In this document: one piece after another, positions 17,037 through 25,343 of the stretch
Position numbering within the stretch: position 1 is the stretch's first letter
Layout of the letters: each line of letters begins with the position of its first letter
From: Gammaproteobacteria bacterium
Lineage (GTDB): Bacteria; Pseudomonadota; Gammaproteobacteria; JABDGN01
Assembly: GCA_013285995.1 (NCBI GenBank)
Contig: JABDGN010000010.1
Location: 1 to 36,058 of the forward strand
DNA: 36,058 bases
Direction: 5' to 3'
The notes under the pieces: generated by a model
The model's database searches: none
What the model saw: only the letters and a program-made list of their open reading frames with translations
What the model was told of the DNA's origin: nothing
Program-made: the position numbers and the translations under genes

Positions 17037-17573
17037 TTAGCTCTGGAAAAACCAGCGCGTCACAACCACGGCCATAATCGCGCCGGTAATGTCGGCGAGT
17101 AAACCCGCAGGCACCGCATAGCGGGTGCGGCGGATGCTAACTGCGCCGAAGTAAACGGCGATGACATAAAACGTGGTTTCAGTGCTGCCCATCATGGTGG
17201 CAGCCGCATGGCTTAAAAAAGAATTGCCACCATGGGCTTGAATAATTTCCGCCAGAATACCATTGGCACCGCTGCCGGAAAAAGGCCGCATGAAAGCCAG
17301 TGGCAATAATTCGGTCGGGAAACCGATTTTATTTAATACAGGCCCGAGTAACTCACCTAATATATCAAATCCACCGGCGGCGCGAAACATGCCCACCGCC
17401 ACAATGATCGCCACTAAATACGGAATAATTTTAATCGCAATTTCAAAACCGCCTTTGGCGCCCACTACAAACGATTCATACACTTTTACTTTGCGGATAT
17501 AACCCGCGAGCGGAATCCCAGCAACGAAGAGCAGGAAAAAATAATCAGAAAAATTGTCGATGAAGTTGTGCAA
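17037..17573 (-). CDS. spmB: Spore maturation protein B-like membrane protein (nucleoside-recognition/Gate domain)
   Basis: This 178-residue membrane protein has several hydrophobic helices (YFFLLFVAGIPLAGYI, IAIKIIPYLVAIIVAVGMF) and the Gate-domain signature around PFSGSGANGILAEII and MMGSTETTFYVIAVYFG. The name comes from Bacillus, but SpmA/SpmB pairs are widespread in non-sporulating proteobacteria, where they are thought to be small-molecule or nucleoside-related transporters of unknown substrate. The start is a TTG with a perfect AAGGAG six bases upstream. It lies downstream of spmA on the same strand across a 162-base gap filled with palindromic repeats. A remnant of a second copy is at 15744-15824. 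Confidence 0.85.
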   Translation of the reverse strand: MHNFIDNFSDYFFLLFVAGIPLAGYIRKVKVYESFVVGAKGGFEIAIKIIPYLVAIIVAVGMFRAAGGFDILGELLGPVLNKIGFPTELLPLAFMRPFSGSGANGILAEIIQAHGGNSFLSHAAATMMGSTETTFYVIAVYFGAVSIRRTRYAVPAGLLADITGAIMAVVVTRWFFQS

Positions 17574-17593
17574 GAGATTCTCCTTTTAAACGC

Positions 17594-17739
17594 GTAGGTC
17601 GGTTTACGAGAGTTTCGCGTTAGCGAAACGAACAAGCCGACAAAAACGACCGCAGGTCGCTCCCGTGAAAGCGGGGTTTAGTTTTAAAATGTCGGCTTGC
17701 TTCATTCCGCTTCGCGGAATTTCGCGTAAACCGACCTAC
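17594..17739. repeat. Paired GTAGGTCGG palindromes between spmA and spmB
   Basis: The outer arms GTAGGTCGGTTTACG (17594-17608) and CGTAAACCGACCTAC (17725-17739) are exactly complementary. Inside are a GTTTCGC...GCGAAAC hairpin, an AACAAGCCGAC / GTCGGCTTG pair and a TTCCGCTTCGCGGAA hairpin. The right end overlaps the spmA stop codon: on the minus strand its TAG is the TAG of the repeat end GTAGG. Confidence 0.85.
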
Positions 17740-18329
17740 GGATGAGGCGTAAACCATTTAACTTTCGAAAACACTTTTGCCGAAATAATCCCCACCGCAG
17801 TCGAACACGCAGTGGCGATCAAAGTCGGCACAATAATACTGGTCGGATGCGGATCACCGCCACTGGCGAGCAGCGCAATGGCGGTGGCAGGAATAAGTTG
17901 CACGCTGGAGGTATTAATCGCCACAAACATACACATCGCATGCGTCGCAGTGCCTGGCAGCGGATTTAATTTCTCAAGCTCGGCCATCGCGCGCAAACCA
18001 AATGGCGTGGCGGCATTATTCAGCCCCAACATATTAGAAGCGATGTTTAAAGTCATGGCGCCAATGGCAGGATGATCTTTGGGAACTTCCGGAAACAGAA
18101 AATGTAAAATCGGGCTCAAGAGGCGCGAGAGTAATTTGACTAAACCGGCATCTTCGGCGATCTGCATCAAGCCCAACCAAAAGGCCATAATGCCAATTAA
18201 GCCAATCGCAAGCATCACCGCATTTTTTGCTGAATCCGTCACCGCTGCCACCACCAGCGGCAGCGTACCATGCACTGCGCCGATGATGACGGATAAAAGA
18301 ATAAGAGCAAGCCAGATGATATTGAGCAT
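17736..18329 (-). CDS. spmA: Spore maturation protein A-like membrane protein (Gate domain)
   Basis: This 197-residue membrane protein has about five hydrophobic helices and the paired Gate-domain features NIASNMLGLNNAATPFGLRAMAELEKLN (about 96-123) and MFVAINTSSVQLIPATAIAL. It is the usual partner of SpmB, and the two half-proteins together resemble single-chain nucleoside-transporter-related proteins. The stop codon is provided by the end of a palindromic repeat, so the original C-terminus may have been a little different. The ATG has only a weak ribosome binding site. Confidence 0.87.
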   Translation of the reverse strand: MLNIIWLALILLSVIIGAVHGTLPLVVAAVTDSAKNAVMLAIGLIGIMAFWLGLMQIAEDAGLVKLLSRLLSPILHFLFPEVPKDHPAIGAMTLNIASNMLGLNNAATPFGLRAMAELEKLNPLPGTATHAMCMFVAINTSSVQLIPATAIALLASGGDPHPTSIIVPTLIATACSTAVGIISAKVFSKVKWFTPHP

Positions 18330-18379
18330 AGGCTTTGAGTTTAATGTTATCGGATTAAAATAGTCAAGTTAAAAGATAC

Positions 18380-18408
18380 TTGAGATGTGGCTACAAGAGA
18401 GCTATACT
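18380..18408 (+). promoter_or_regulatory. Sigma-70-type promoter of the toxin-antitoxin pair
   Basis: TTGAGA (18380-18385) and TATACT (18403-18408) are separated by 17 bases. The predicted start lies near 18415, about 19 bases before the antitoxin ATG and just upstream of the GGGGGG stretch that serves as Shine-Dalgarno. Confidence 0.65.
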
Positions 18409-18433
18409 GTCAGGGATAGAGGGGGGTTAAATT

Positions 18434-18715
18434 ATGTTAAGAAATGTTGCCATTAAGGCTAAAGACACTATCGTAAGAGCGCGAGTTAATACTCGGGTAA
18501 AGCAAAATGCAGAGGATACCTTAAGCAAATTAGGTTTAACGATGTCTGATGCGATTAATCTTTTATTAAATCAAATTAACCTTAGCAAAGGGTTGCCATT
18601 TGAAGTTAAGATCCCCAATAAAAAAACCCAGAAAACCTTGCGTGAAAGTGCAGCCGGGAAAAATGTTAAAAAATTTAGTTCAACGGATGCTTTGTTTAAA
18701 GATCTGGGTATTTAG
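18434..18715 (+). CDS. dinJ: Antitoxin of the RelB/DinJ family
   Basis: This 93-residue protein has the ribbon-helix-helix pattern (TIVRARVNTRVKQNAEDTLSKLGLTMSDAINLLLNQI, about residues 12-49), as in DinJ. The N-terminal part binds operator DNA as a dimer and the C-terminal tail wraps the toxin. The gene is two bases upstream of the toxin gene, the normal order and spacing for type II pairs. Autoregulation at the promoter just upstream is expected for this family. Confidence 0.87.
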   Translation: MLRNVAIKAKDTIVRARVNTRVKQNAEDTLSKLGLTMSDAINLLLNQINLSKGLPFEVKIPNKKTQKTLRESAAGKNVKKFSSTDALFKDLGI

Positions 18716-18717
18716 TT

Positions 18718-18987
18718 ATGTTGGAAGTTGAACGAACCAACCAATTTAAAAGAGATTGGAAGCTCTTACAAAAGCGAGGTAAAGACCCTGCAAAGCTTAG
18801 AGATATTATTTTAAAATTATCTGCTACTGAAATACTTGCCACTCGTTATCGTGATCATAATTTATCAGGAAATTATAAAGGCACTCGTGAATGTCATATT
18901 GAGCCAGATTGGTTGTTGATTTATAGCAAAACAGACACAATTTTACGTTTAGAAAGAACGGGCTCCCACGCTGATTTATTCAATTAA
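18718..18987 (+). CDS. yafQ: mRNA interferase toxin YafQ (RelE superfamily)
   Basis: This 89-residue protein of the YafQ family is a ribosome-dependent mRNA endonuclease neutralised by DinJ. The residues important in E. coli YafQ are all present: His47 (DHNL), His60, Asp64 and Trp65 (CHIEPDW), His84 and Phe88 (TGSHADLF). The toxin therefore looks intact and probably active. It is translationally coupled to the antitoxin gene. Confidence 0.9.
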   Translation: MLEVERTNQFKRDWKLLQKRGKDPAKLRDIILKLSATEILATRYRDHNLSGNYKGTRECHIEPDWLLIYSKTDTILRLERTGSHADLFN

Positions 18988-19012
18988 TTATGCGATAATA
19001 CTGCGCCTTAAA

Positions 19013-19075
19013 AAGTTGTGGGTTGTGGGTTGTCAGTTGTGAGATCTCACAACTCAAGCCTCACAACTCACAACT
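19013..19075. repeat. Palindromic AGTTGTGAG repeats upstream of tRNA-Arg
   Basis: AGTTGTGAGATCTCACAACT (19035-19054) is a perfect 20-base palindrome within a run of GTTGTGGGTTGTC and CTCACAACT units. The same units occur downstream of the tRNA. Confidence 0.75.
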
Positions 19076-19082
19076 ATAATCA

Positions 19083-19159
19083 GCGCCCGTAGCTCAGATG
19101 GATAGAGTGTTGGTTTCCGAAGCCAAAGGTCACAGGTTCGACTCCTGTCGGGCGCGCCA
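19083..19159 (+). tRNA. tRNA-Arg (anticodon CCG)
   Basis: The 77-base cloverleaf includes an encoded CCA. The acceptor stem GCGCCCG pairs with CGGGCGC. The anticodon loop TTCCGAA in the stem TTGGT/GCCAA gives anticodon CCG, and the T loop GGTTCGACTCC is standard. It reads the CGG codon. Confidence 0.95.
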
Positions 19160-19165
19160 ATTTTT

Positions 19166-19336
19166 TAAGTTGTGAGTTGTCAGAACGCTTCGCTTAGTTG
19201 TCAGTTGTCAGTTGTCAGTTGTCAGTTGTGAGAAAAAGCAAAAACAATTTTTTACTTTCAAAGTTCTCACAATGCTAACTACAAAGATCTCACAACTCAT
19301 CCCTCACAACTCACAACTAATTTAACTCACAACTAA
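19166..19336. repeat. Heptamer array and inverted AGTTGTGAG repeats downstream of tRNA-Arg
   Basis: AGTTGTC is repeated four times in tandem (19196-19223), followed by AGTTGTG. Complementary CTCACAACT units follow at about 19286-19336. Together with the left block they place the tRNA inside a field of inverted copies of one short word. No gene is seen here. Confidence 0.75.
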
Positions 19337-19340
19337 GAAA

Positions 19341-19982
19341 ATGCCAAAAGACTACGCCAAACTCGCTAATAAAACTTCTCAAGCCAAAAAGCCGCGGCGC
19401 TTCAGTTGGCTGTGGCCAGTGATTGTCTTGATCGTCATTATTGCGGCCTTGGCCTTATGGAAGCATCATACGCACGTACATGAAAAACGTGCGCCGGTTG
19501 AAAACGCTAAACCAGCTGTGGTTCTCACGCAAGCCAGCAGCGCAGAGAGTGATAAACCGCATTTTGAGTTTTATACCATGCTGCCGAAAATGCAGGTGAG
19601 TAGTACCAGCGATAATGCCAATAGCAATGCTTTTCCCACCGCTCCGACCATTATTTCTGCGCAGCCGGCAGCGAGTAACATAGCTGCTTCACCAAGCAAA
19701 TCACAGCCCACAGCGGGGGCTCCGGTAGAATCACCGACGCCCACTATCGTTAATAAACCATATATTTTACAACTGGGTATTTTTCGCGATAAACCTTCAG
19801 CCGAAGCGTATAAAAATAATTTAGGCGATATTGGTACTCCATTACATATTCAAACGGTTCGCACCGGTAACGGTGTGCGTTATCGTGTGCAAGCGGGGCC
19901 GTTTGAAAGTAAAGCCATGGCACAACATTGGCAAGCCAAATTAGCTAAATCGAAAGTATCAAGTATCGTTAAGAAACTTTAA
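19341..19982 (+). CDS. SPOR-domain membrane protein, FtsN-like
   Basis: This 213-residue protein has a short basic cytoplasmic N-terminus and one membrane helix (about 24-41, WLWPVIVLIVIIAALALW). A long Ala/Ser/Pro-rich periplasmic linker follows, then a C-terminal SPOR domain (about 143-213, PYILQLGIFRDKPSAEAY ... YRVQAGPFESKAMAQHW). SPOR domains bind denuded septal peptidoglycan. The single-helix plus linker plus SPOR plan is that of the divisome protein FtsN, but other SPOR proteins share it, so no symbol is given. Confidence 0.85.
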   Translation: MPKDYAKLANKTSQAKKPRRFSWLWPVIVLIVIIAALALWKHHTHVHEKRAPVENAKPAVVLTQASSAESDKPHFEFYTMLPKMQVSSTSDNANSNAFPTAPTIISAQPAASNIAASPSKSQPTAGAPVESPTPTIVNKPYILQLGIFRDKPSAEAYKNNLGDIGTPLHIQTVRTGNGVRYRVQAGPFESKAMAQHWQAKLAKSKVSSIVKKL

Positions 19983-19987
19983 GCTAG

Positions 19988-20080
19988 ACAAATCCCCCTT
20001 TTCCAAAGGGGGAAATCAGAATAGCAATATTTATGCAGGGATCCCCCCTTTGTAAAAGGGGGGCAGGGGGGATTTAAAAA
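19988..20080. repeat. Two AATCCCCC-type palindromes between the SPOR gene and uvrA
   Basis: CCCCCTTTTCCAAAGGGGG (about 19993-20011) and a longer ATCCCCCCTTTGTAAAAGGGGGG hairpin with a trailing GGGGGGATTT lie in this gap. They form a fourth repeat family in the window and could also act as the terminator of the SPOR gene. Confidence 0.7.
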
Positions 20081-20093
20081 TAATGGAAACCAT

Positions 20094-22934
20094 ATGAACG
20101 AAATCACCATCCGTGGCGCTCGGACGCACAATTTAAAAAATATCGATCTCACTTTACCGCGCGATAAATTGATCGTGATCACCGGTTTGTCCGGTTCCGG
20201 TAAATCCTCGCTCGCGTTTGACACCTTATACGCTGAAGGGCAACGTCGGTATGTGGAATCGCTGTCGGCTTACGCGCGACAATTTTTATCGATGATGGAA
20301 AAACCGGATGTCGATTCCATCGAAGGTTTGTCACCCGCCATTTCCATTCAACAAAAATCAACCTCTCATAATCCGCGCTCAACCGTTGGCACGATTACCG
20401 AAATTTATGATTACTTGCGTTTGTTATATGCCCGCGTTGGTGAGCCGCGTTGTCCAACACATGGTACGGTGCTAAGTTCGCAAGCGGTGACACAAATGGT
20501 GGATCGCGTGTTGGCTTATCCGGCCGACAGCAAATTAATGATTTTAGCGCCCGTGGTCAAAAATCGTAAAGGCGAATTTTTACAATTGCTCGACGAGTTA
20601 CGCAGCCGCGGTTTCATCCGCGCCCGCATCGATGGCGAATTACACGAATTAGATAGCGCACCGAAATTAGATTTACGTAAAAATCACAGCATCGAAGTCG
20701 TTGTCGATCGCTTCAAAGTAAAAGACGATTTACGGCAACGCTTAGCCGAATCGTTTGAAACGGCCTTAGGTTTAGCCGAAGGCACAGCCACGCTCGCGTG
20801 GATGGATGACGCCGATAAACCCGATGAAACATTTTCTGAACACGCCGCTTGCCCGCATTGTGGGTACAGCATCAGCGAATTAGAGCCGCGCGTATTTTCG
20901 TTTAACAGCCCAGTGGGTGCGTGCGCCACCTGCGATGGCTTAGGCGTAAAACAATTTTTTGATCCCACTCGTATCATTCACAATGAAAAATTAAGTTTAG
21001 CCGAGGGCGCGATTCGCGGTTGGGACAAACGCAATTTATATTATTATCATTTGTTAGCCTCACTCGCCAAGCATTATGGTTTCGATATCGACAAACCTTT
21101 CAACAAGCTTGCCAAAAAATATCAAGATTTAATTTTATATGGCAGCGGCGATGATGAAATTAAATTTACCTATATCACCGATAAAGGCCGCAAATTTATT
21201 AAAACCCATGCCTTTGAAGGCGTGGTGCACAATATGGAACGGCGTTATCGTGAAACCGATTCGAATTTAGTGCGCGAAGAATTAGCCAAATATTTAACTC
21301 AAAAAGTGTGTCCGGATTGTAATGGTGCGCGCTTGAATGAAATGGCGCGGCATGTGTATGTCGGTGATAAAGCTTTGCCGCAGATCAGTACGCTACCGAT
21401 TGAACAAGCGCATACTTTTTTCAAAACTTTAAAATTAGTCGGCAAACAAGCAGAAATCGCCGAAAAAATTTTGAAAGAAATTGTTGAACGCTTAGGCTTT
21501 TTAAATAATGTGGGTTTAAATTATTTAACCTTGTCACGCAGCGCCGAAACCTTGTCTGGTGGTGAAGCGCAACGCATTCGTCTCGCAAGTCAGATTGGCT
21601 CAGGATTAGTTGGCGTGATGTATATTCTCGATGAACCCTCGATTGGCTTACATCAACGTGATAATGCACGTTTATTAAAAACTTTATTTCACTTGCGAGA
21701 ATTAGGTAATACCGTGATCGTTGTCGAACACGATGAAGATGCGATTCGTGCCGCTGACTTTATTGTTGACATTGGCCCCGGCGCGGGTATACACGGCGGT
21801 AAGATTGTCGCAGCCGGTGCATTAAGCGATATCGTGCAAGCGTCGGATTCAGTGACCGGTCAATATTTATCGGGTAAAAAACAAATTGCAATTCCTGCGC
21901 AACGCAAGCCAGTTGATCCATCGCGGCAATTAAAAATTTGTGGCGCGCGTGGACATAATTTAAAAAATGTTACGATTGAAATTCCCGTCGGTTTATTTAC
22001 TTGCGTAACGGGTGTATCAGGCTCAGGTAAATCCACGCTGATTAATCAAACTTTATTCCCGATGGCGGCGCGCGAATTGAATCAAGCTGAAACTCTCACA
22101 CCCGCCGCACACGATCGCATTGAGGGTTTGGAACACTTCGATAAAGTGGTCGACATCGATCAAAGCCCGATTGGTCGCACACCGCGTTCGAACCCTGCAA
22201 CTTATACTGGCATTTTCACGGCAATTCGCGATATTTTTACGGCGACTCCTGAAGCGCGTTCGCGCGGCTATAAAGTCGGCCGTTTTAGTTTTAATGTCAA
22301 AGGTGGACGCTGTGAAGCGTGTCAGGGTGATGGCCTCATTAAAGTGGAAATGCACTTTTTAGCCGATATTTATGTCACTTGTGATGTTTGCCAAGGCAAA
22401 CGCTATAATCGCGAAACTTTAGAAGTGAAATACAAACACAAAAATATTAATGAAGTGTTGAACATGACCATCGAAGAAGCGCATGTGTTTTTTGATGCGG
22501 TGCCGATGATCGCCCGCAAATTGCAAACGCTGATCGATGTGGGATTGTCTTACATTCAACTCGGCCAAGCCGCGACCACTTTATCGGGCGGTGAAGCGCA
22601 ACGTGTGAAACTCGCACGCGAATTATCCAAACGCGACACCGGTCACACGCTGTATATTTTAGATGAACCGACGACCGGTTTACACTTTGAAGATATTGCG
22701 CAATTACTTGCAGTCTTGCATCGCTTGCGTGATCATGGCAATACCATTGTGGTGATTGAACATAATCTCGATGTGATCAAAACCGCCGATTGGCTCATCG
22801 ATTTAGGCCCCGAAGGCGGCGATAAAGGCGGTACCATTTTAGCAACCGGAACACCGGAACAAGTGGCGCAATGTGAGCAGTCTTATACCGGGCAGTTTTT
22901 GAAACCGATACTTTTTGCACACGACAAATTTTAA
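20094..22934 (+). CDS. uvrA: Excinuclease ABC subunit A
   Basis: This 946-residue protein is about the normal length (940 in E. coli). UvrA is the damage-recognition ATPase of nucleotide excision repair and loads UvrB. It has two ABC ATPase halves, with Walker A GLSGSGKS (31-38) and GVSGSGKS (640-647) and ABC signatures LSGGEAQR twice. Zinc-binding Cys pairs are CPHC...CATC, CPDC, and CEAC...CDVC. It is cytosolic. GGAA precedes the ATG by six bases. All essential motifs are intact. Confidence 0.98.
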   Translation: MNEITIRGARTHNLKNIDLTLPRDKLIVITGLSGSGKSSLAFDTLYAEGQRRYVESLSAYARQFLSMMEKPDVDSIEGLSPAISIQQKSTSHNPRSTVGTITEIYDYLRLLYARVGEPRCPTHGTVLSSQAVTQMVDRVLAYPADSKLMILAPVVKNRKGEFLQLLDELRSRGFIRARIDGELHELDSAPKLDLRKNHSIEVVVDRFKVKDDLRQRLAESFETALGLAEGTATLAWMDDADKPDETFSEHAACPHCGYSISELEPRVFSFNSPVGACATCDGLGVKQFFDPTRIIHNEKLSLAEGAIRGWDKRNLYYYHLLASLAKHYGFDIDKPFNKLAKKYQDLILYGSGDDEIKFTYITDKGRKFIKTHAFEGVVHNMERRYRETDSNLVREELAKYLTQKVCPDCNGARLNEMARHVYVGDKALPQISTLPIEQAHTFFKTLKLVGKQAEIAEKILKEIVERLGFLNNVGLNYLTLSRSAETLSGGEAQRIRLASQIGSGLVGVMYILDEPSIGLHQRDNARLLKTLFHLRELGNTVIVVEHDEDAIRAADFIVDIGPGAGIHGGKIVAAGALSDIVQASDSVTGQYLSGKKQIAIPAQRKPVDPSRQLKICGARGHNLKNVTIEIPVGLFTCVTGVSGSGKSTLINQTLFPMAARELNQAETLTPAAHDRIEGLEHFDKVVDIDQSPIGRTPRSNPATYTGIFTAIRDIFTATPEARSRGYKVGRFSFNVKGGRCEACQGDGLIKVEMHFLADIYVTCDVCQGKRYNRETLEVKYKHKNINEVLNMTIEEAHVFFDAVPMIARKLQTLIDVGLSYIQLGQAATTLSGGEAQRVKLARELSKRDTGHTLYILDEPTTGLHFEDIAQLLAVLHRLRDHGNTIVVIEHNLDVIKTADWLIDLGPEGGDKGGTILATGTPEQVAQCEQSYTGQFLKPILFAHDKF

Positions 22935-22943
22935 TACTCGGCT

Positions 22944-23023
22944 GTCATTCCCGCGCAGGCGGGAATCCAGCTTTTAAATGGCTTCAAAACCTTAGATTCC
23001 CATCGCTACGCGATGAGAATGAC
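22944..23023. repeat. Inverted pair of GTCATTCCCGC-type elements after uvrA
   Basis: A GTCATTCCCGC...GCGGGAATCCAG hairpin (22944-22970) faces a degenerate inverted copy ending GAGAATGAC (23015-23023). The remaining bases up to the next gene show nothing else. This may terminate uvrA. Confidence 0.7.
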
Positions 23024-23113
23024 AATAAAATTCTTTTTATTATTTCCCATAATTCTTAAGATATTTTGAATTGGAGGCAAGATCTTTGGAAAAGCTTAGA
23101 GATAAGGTACGTA

Positions 23114-24013
23114 TTATGGAGCGTCAAATAGCAAGAGTTGTTTGGCTGCAGGGATGTGTTCTATTACTTTTAAAACTTCATAATCTGTTTTCAACCCGGC
23201 AGATGTTTTCCATTGCGTTACTTTTATTTTACAACGCAGAATATCATTCTTTGCAAAAGAGATGACATTATGGTCAACTTTTTCTTTAAATTCGCTATCG
23301 GAAATAGTTACGCTAATGGTTGAGTTACCATCGTGTAAGCGCCATTTGTTATCTTCTTTGAAAGCCAATGAAACAATGGAATATGCGGCTTCTGTTTCTG
23401 AAACAACAATTTTCTCATCGGGTAATTCTGGTGTAATAAAAGAATTTAGTTCTTCCTTTGCAATTATTTCAACAATTTTATTTTTTTCTTTAATCTTGAA
23501 ATATTCAATTCCTTCTTTTTCTAAAGGTCTTAAAATTTCTTCGGTAGCCTGCCTGACAGCAACATCTTGATAAAGTCTTAATAAATTGAGAGGGATGTCA
23601 ATTTTTTCATTGGCAGTTTCTATTCTAATCATGCCATTACCCAGATCAGTTAATTTATCAGGATTTTTGCCTTTTAATTTTTTTATTAGGGCAAATAAAC
23701 TAACCACTCCAGCTGTACCGGTTAGGATTAATTCTTTGAGATTAAGTGCGGAAATAACGAAGTCGCTAGTTAAAAAGTGTGAGAGTTGGTTACCTAAGGA
23801 TTGATACAATTCAAATAAAATTTCAAACGAGCCCAGCTCATGAGCACGTACCTGCAATTTCACAGAAGTTTTTTCACCGTTTAAAATATGATTGGCTTCA
23901 TCAAATAATTTTCCTAGGGCTAATAAAGAAGGGGCAAGATCGCGCACGTCCATAGAATGGTTTTGCAAAGCTTGGCCATCGTAGGAAATTTTGAATTCAA
24001 TAGTTTGGGTCAT
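23114..24013 (-). CDS. Conserved-looking protein of unknown function
   Basis: This 299-residue protein has an N-terminal alpha/beta part (MTQTIEFKISYDGQALQNHSMDVRDLAPSLLALGKLFDEAN). A hydrophobic, possibly membrane-interacting segment follows (about 88-112, LNLKELILTGTAGVVSLFALI), then a charged helical middle and a beta-rich C-terminal half. The composition and clear secondary-structure pattern argue for a real protein. I cannot name the family. A TATAAT box (24025-24020 on the minus strand) lies so close to the ATG that the transcript would begin at or next to the start codon. Confidence 0.7.
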   Translation of the reverse strand: MTQTIEFKISYDGQALQNHSMDVRDLAPSLLALGKLFDEANHILNGEKTSVKLQVRAHELGSFEILFELYQSLGNQLSHFLTSDFVISALNLKELILTGTAGVVSLFALIKKLKGKNPDKLTDLGNGMIRIETANEKIDIPLNLLRLYQDVAVRQATEEILRPLEKEGIEYFKIKEKNKIVEIIAKEELNSFITPELPDEKIVVSETEAAYSIVSLAFKEDNKWRLHDGNSTISVTISDSEFKEKVDHNVISFAKNDILRCKIKVTQWKTSAGLKTDYEVLKVIEHIPAAKQLLLFDAP

Positions 24014-24059
24014 TTCTGAATTATAACATTAATTATTAAATGAATACAAAGGATTTTTA

Positions 24060-24542
24060 TTAATTTTCTGTTTCATCATCTTGCTGCTTCACATGCAGGA
24101 AGTTGAGTAACAAGGCCACAAATAAACTCATAAAAATATAGCCCAGAAACGTTTCCGCTGCGACCCACATCCGCAAAGCCACTGTCGGTGTAAAATCATT
24201 GCTGCCCAGCGTCGTCCAAGTGACAATGCTGAAATAAAAAGAATCGGCATAATTGTGCACGATGAGGCCATTATAAAGAATGCCGTGTTTTTGATAAATC
24301 AAGGCGAAGTTAGTAATCACATGGAAAATTAGCCAGGCGTAATAAATCATATAAACCAATTGCACAACCGCCGAGTGACGCTCGACAAACGATAAATACG
24401 CTAATAAAACCACGACCAGTAATAACACGGCCAAAGAGAGTTCTGGATTTTTAAAGATCGAAGATGCAATCGCAACGATAACAAAGAAAATGAATAAGCG
24501 CACGTAAGGGCGGTTGCGGCCGGTGGGGATTTTGCGTTTCAT
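24060..24542 (-). CDS. Two-pore-helix-type ion channel protein (Ion_trans_2), potassium channel-like
   Basis: This 160-residue membrane protein has about four hydrophobic helices (residues about 14-28, 34-52, 62-84, 124-148). A pore loop between the last two reads YFSIVTWTTLGSNDFTPT. The selectivity-filter position holds TLGSND where potassium channels have TVGYGD, so the Tyr and second Gly are replaced and ion selectivity is uncertain. It lacks a cytosolic RCK domain. The start is at 24542, with AGGAG just upstream (ATAGGAGATC complement region not applicable on this strand; the site on the minus strand is weak). Confidence 0.75.
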   Translation of the reverse strand: MKRKIPTGRNRPYVRLFIFFVIVAIASSIFKNPELSLAVLLLVVVLLAYLSFVERHSAVVQLVYMIYYAWLIFHVITNFALIYQKHGILYNGLIVHNYADSFYFSIVTWTTLGSNDFTPTVALRMWVAAETFLGYIFMSLFVALLLNFLHVKQQDDETEN

Positions 24543-24564
24543 AGGAGATCCTGTAAACTATTTT

Positions 24565-24614
24565 GTAGGGGCCGCTCGTGAGCGGCCCGCGGGCGGGTCA
24601 CGACCCGCCCCTAC
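24565..24614. repeat. Three-way-junction palindrome, left copy
   Basis: The outer arms GTAGGGG and CCCCTAC pair, enclosing two hairpins: GGCCGCTCGTGAGCGGCC and GGGCGGGTCACGACCCGCCC. The inverted counterpart is at 25281-25341, on the other side of the hydrolase gene. Confidence 0.85.
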
Positions 24615-24627
24615 ACTTTTTATTACC

Positions 24628-25284
24628 ATGCAAAATAGCACCAATCCACAAATTTTTCCAGCCGGGCAAGCTAATTTTCAATTGGCAATCCCTAATGGCG
24701 AGCTAGAATTGTTGACTGTCGCAGTAGAAAACCCACGCGGCATTGCCGTCATTTGCCATCCGCATCCTTTGCAAGCGGGCACGATGAATAACAAAGTGGT
24801 GACGACTTTACACAAAGCGTTTCATGAAGCTAACATGCATACCGTGCGATTTAATTTTCGCGGTGTCGGAAAAAGCACGGGCGAATTTGCTGAAGGCATT
24901 GGCGAAGCAGAAGATTTAATTGCATTGTTGGATTGGGTTGCACAACTCAATCCTGATTTGCCCCTGTATTTAGCGGGCTTTTCCTTTGGTTCGTATGTCA
25001 GTTATCGGGTGGCAAGTTTATCGCCTTATAAAAATAAATTACAGCAATTAATCAGCATCGCGCCACCCTTAAAATATCCTGAATTTCCTAAACTTCCTTT
25101 ACCTGCTTGCCCATGGTTAATTGTACAGGGCGAGCAAGATGAAATTGTTGAACCGCAAGTTTTGTATGATTGGTTGGAACAGCATGATAATCCCGCTACC
25201 TTAATTCGCTTCTCTGATACGGGACATTTTTTTCATGGCAAGTTGATTGAGTTGAGGGAAGTGGTTTTAAAAAATTTAATGTAG
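24628..25284 (+). CDS. Alpha/beta hydrolase (COG2945-like)
   Basis: This 218-residue cytosolic hydrolase has the plan of small alpha/beta hydrolases: HPHPLQAGTMNNKVV (oxyanion region), FNFRGVGKSTG, nucleophile elbow GFSFGS with Ser at about 119, acid in GEQDEIV (about 170) and His in GHFFHGK (about 200). Substrate unknown; a serine esterase or thioesterase is likely. The ATG at 24628 is chosen because the protein homology region begins there and the upstream frame crosses a palindromic repeat. The stop codon TAG is the TAG of the right-hand repeat's GTAGGGG end. Confidence 0.82.
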   Translation: MQNSTNPQIFPAGQANFQLAIPNGELELLTVAVENPRGIAVICHPHPLQAGTMNNKVVTTLHKAFHEANMHTVRFNFRGVGKSTGEFAEGIGEAEDLIALLDWVAQLNPDLPLYLAGFSFGSYVSYRVASLSPYKNKLQQLISIAPPLKYPEFPKLPLPACPWLIVQGEQDEIVEPQVLYDWLEQHDNPATLIRFSDTGHFFHGKLIELREVVLKNLM

Positions 25285-25341
25285 GGGCGGGTCGCGACCC
25301 GCCCGTTGTTTTTATGCGGGCCGCTCGCGAGCGGCCCCTAC
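25281..25341. repeat. Three-way-junction palindrome, right copy
   Basis: This is the reverse complement of the 24565-24614 element with an 11-base insertion between the inner hairpins: GTAGGGG, then a GGCGGGTCGCGACCCGCC hairpin, then a GGGCCGCTCGCGAGCGGCC hairpin, then CCCCTAC. It includes the hydrolase stop codon and ends three bases before the end of the kinase gene. Confidence 0.85.
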
Positions 25342-25343
25342 AA

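Noticed and set aside
17037-18329. Sporulation role for SpmA/SpmB
   Set aside because: The pair is common in non-sporulating proteobacteria and the rRNA genes are gammaproteobacterial; only the names come from Bacillus.
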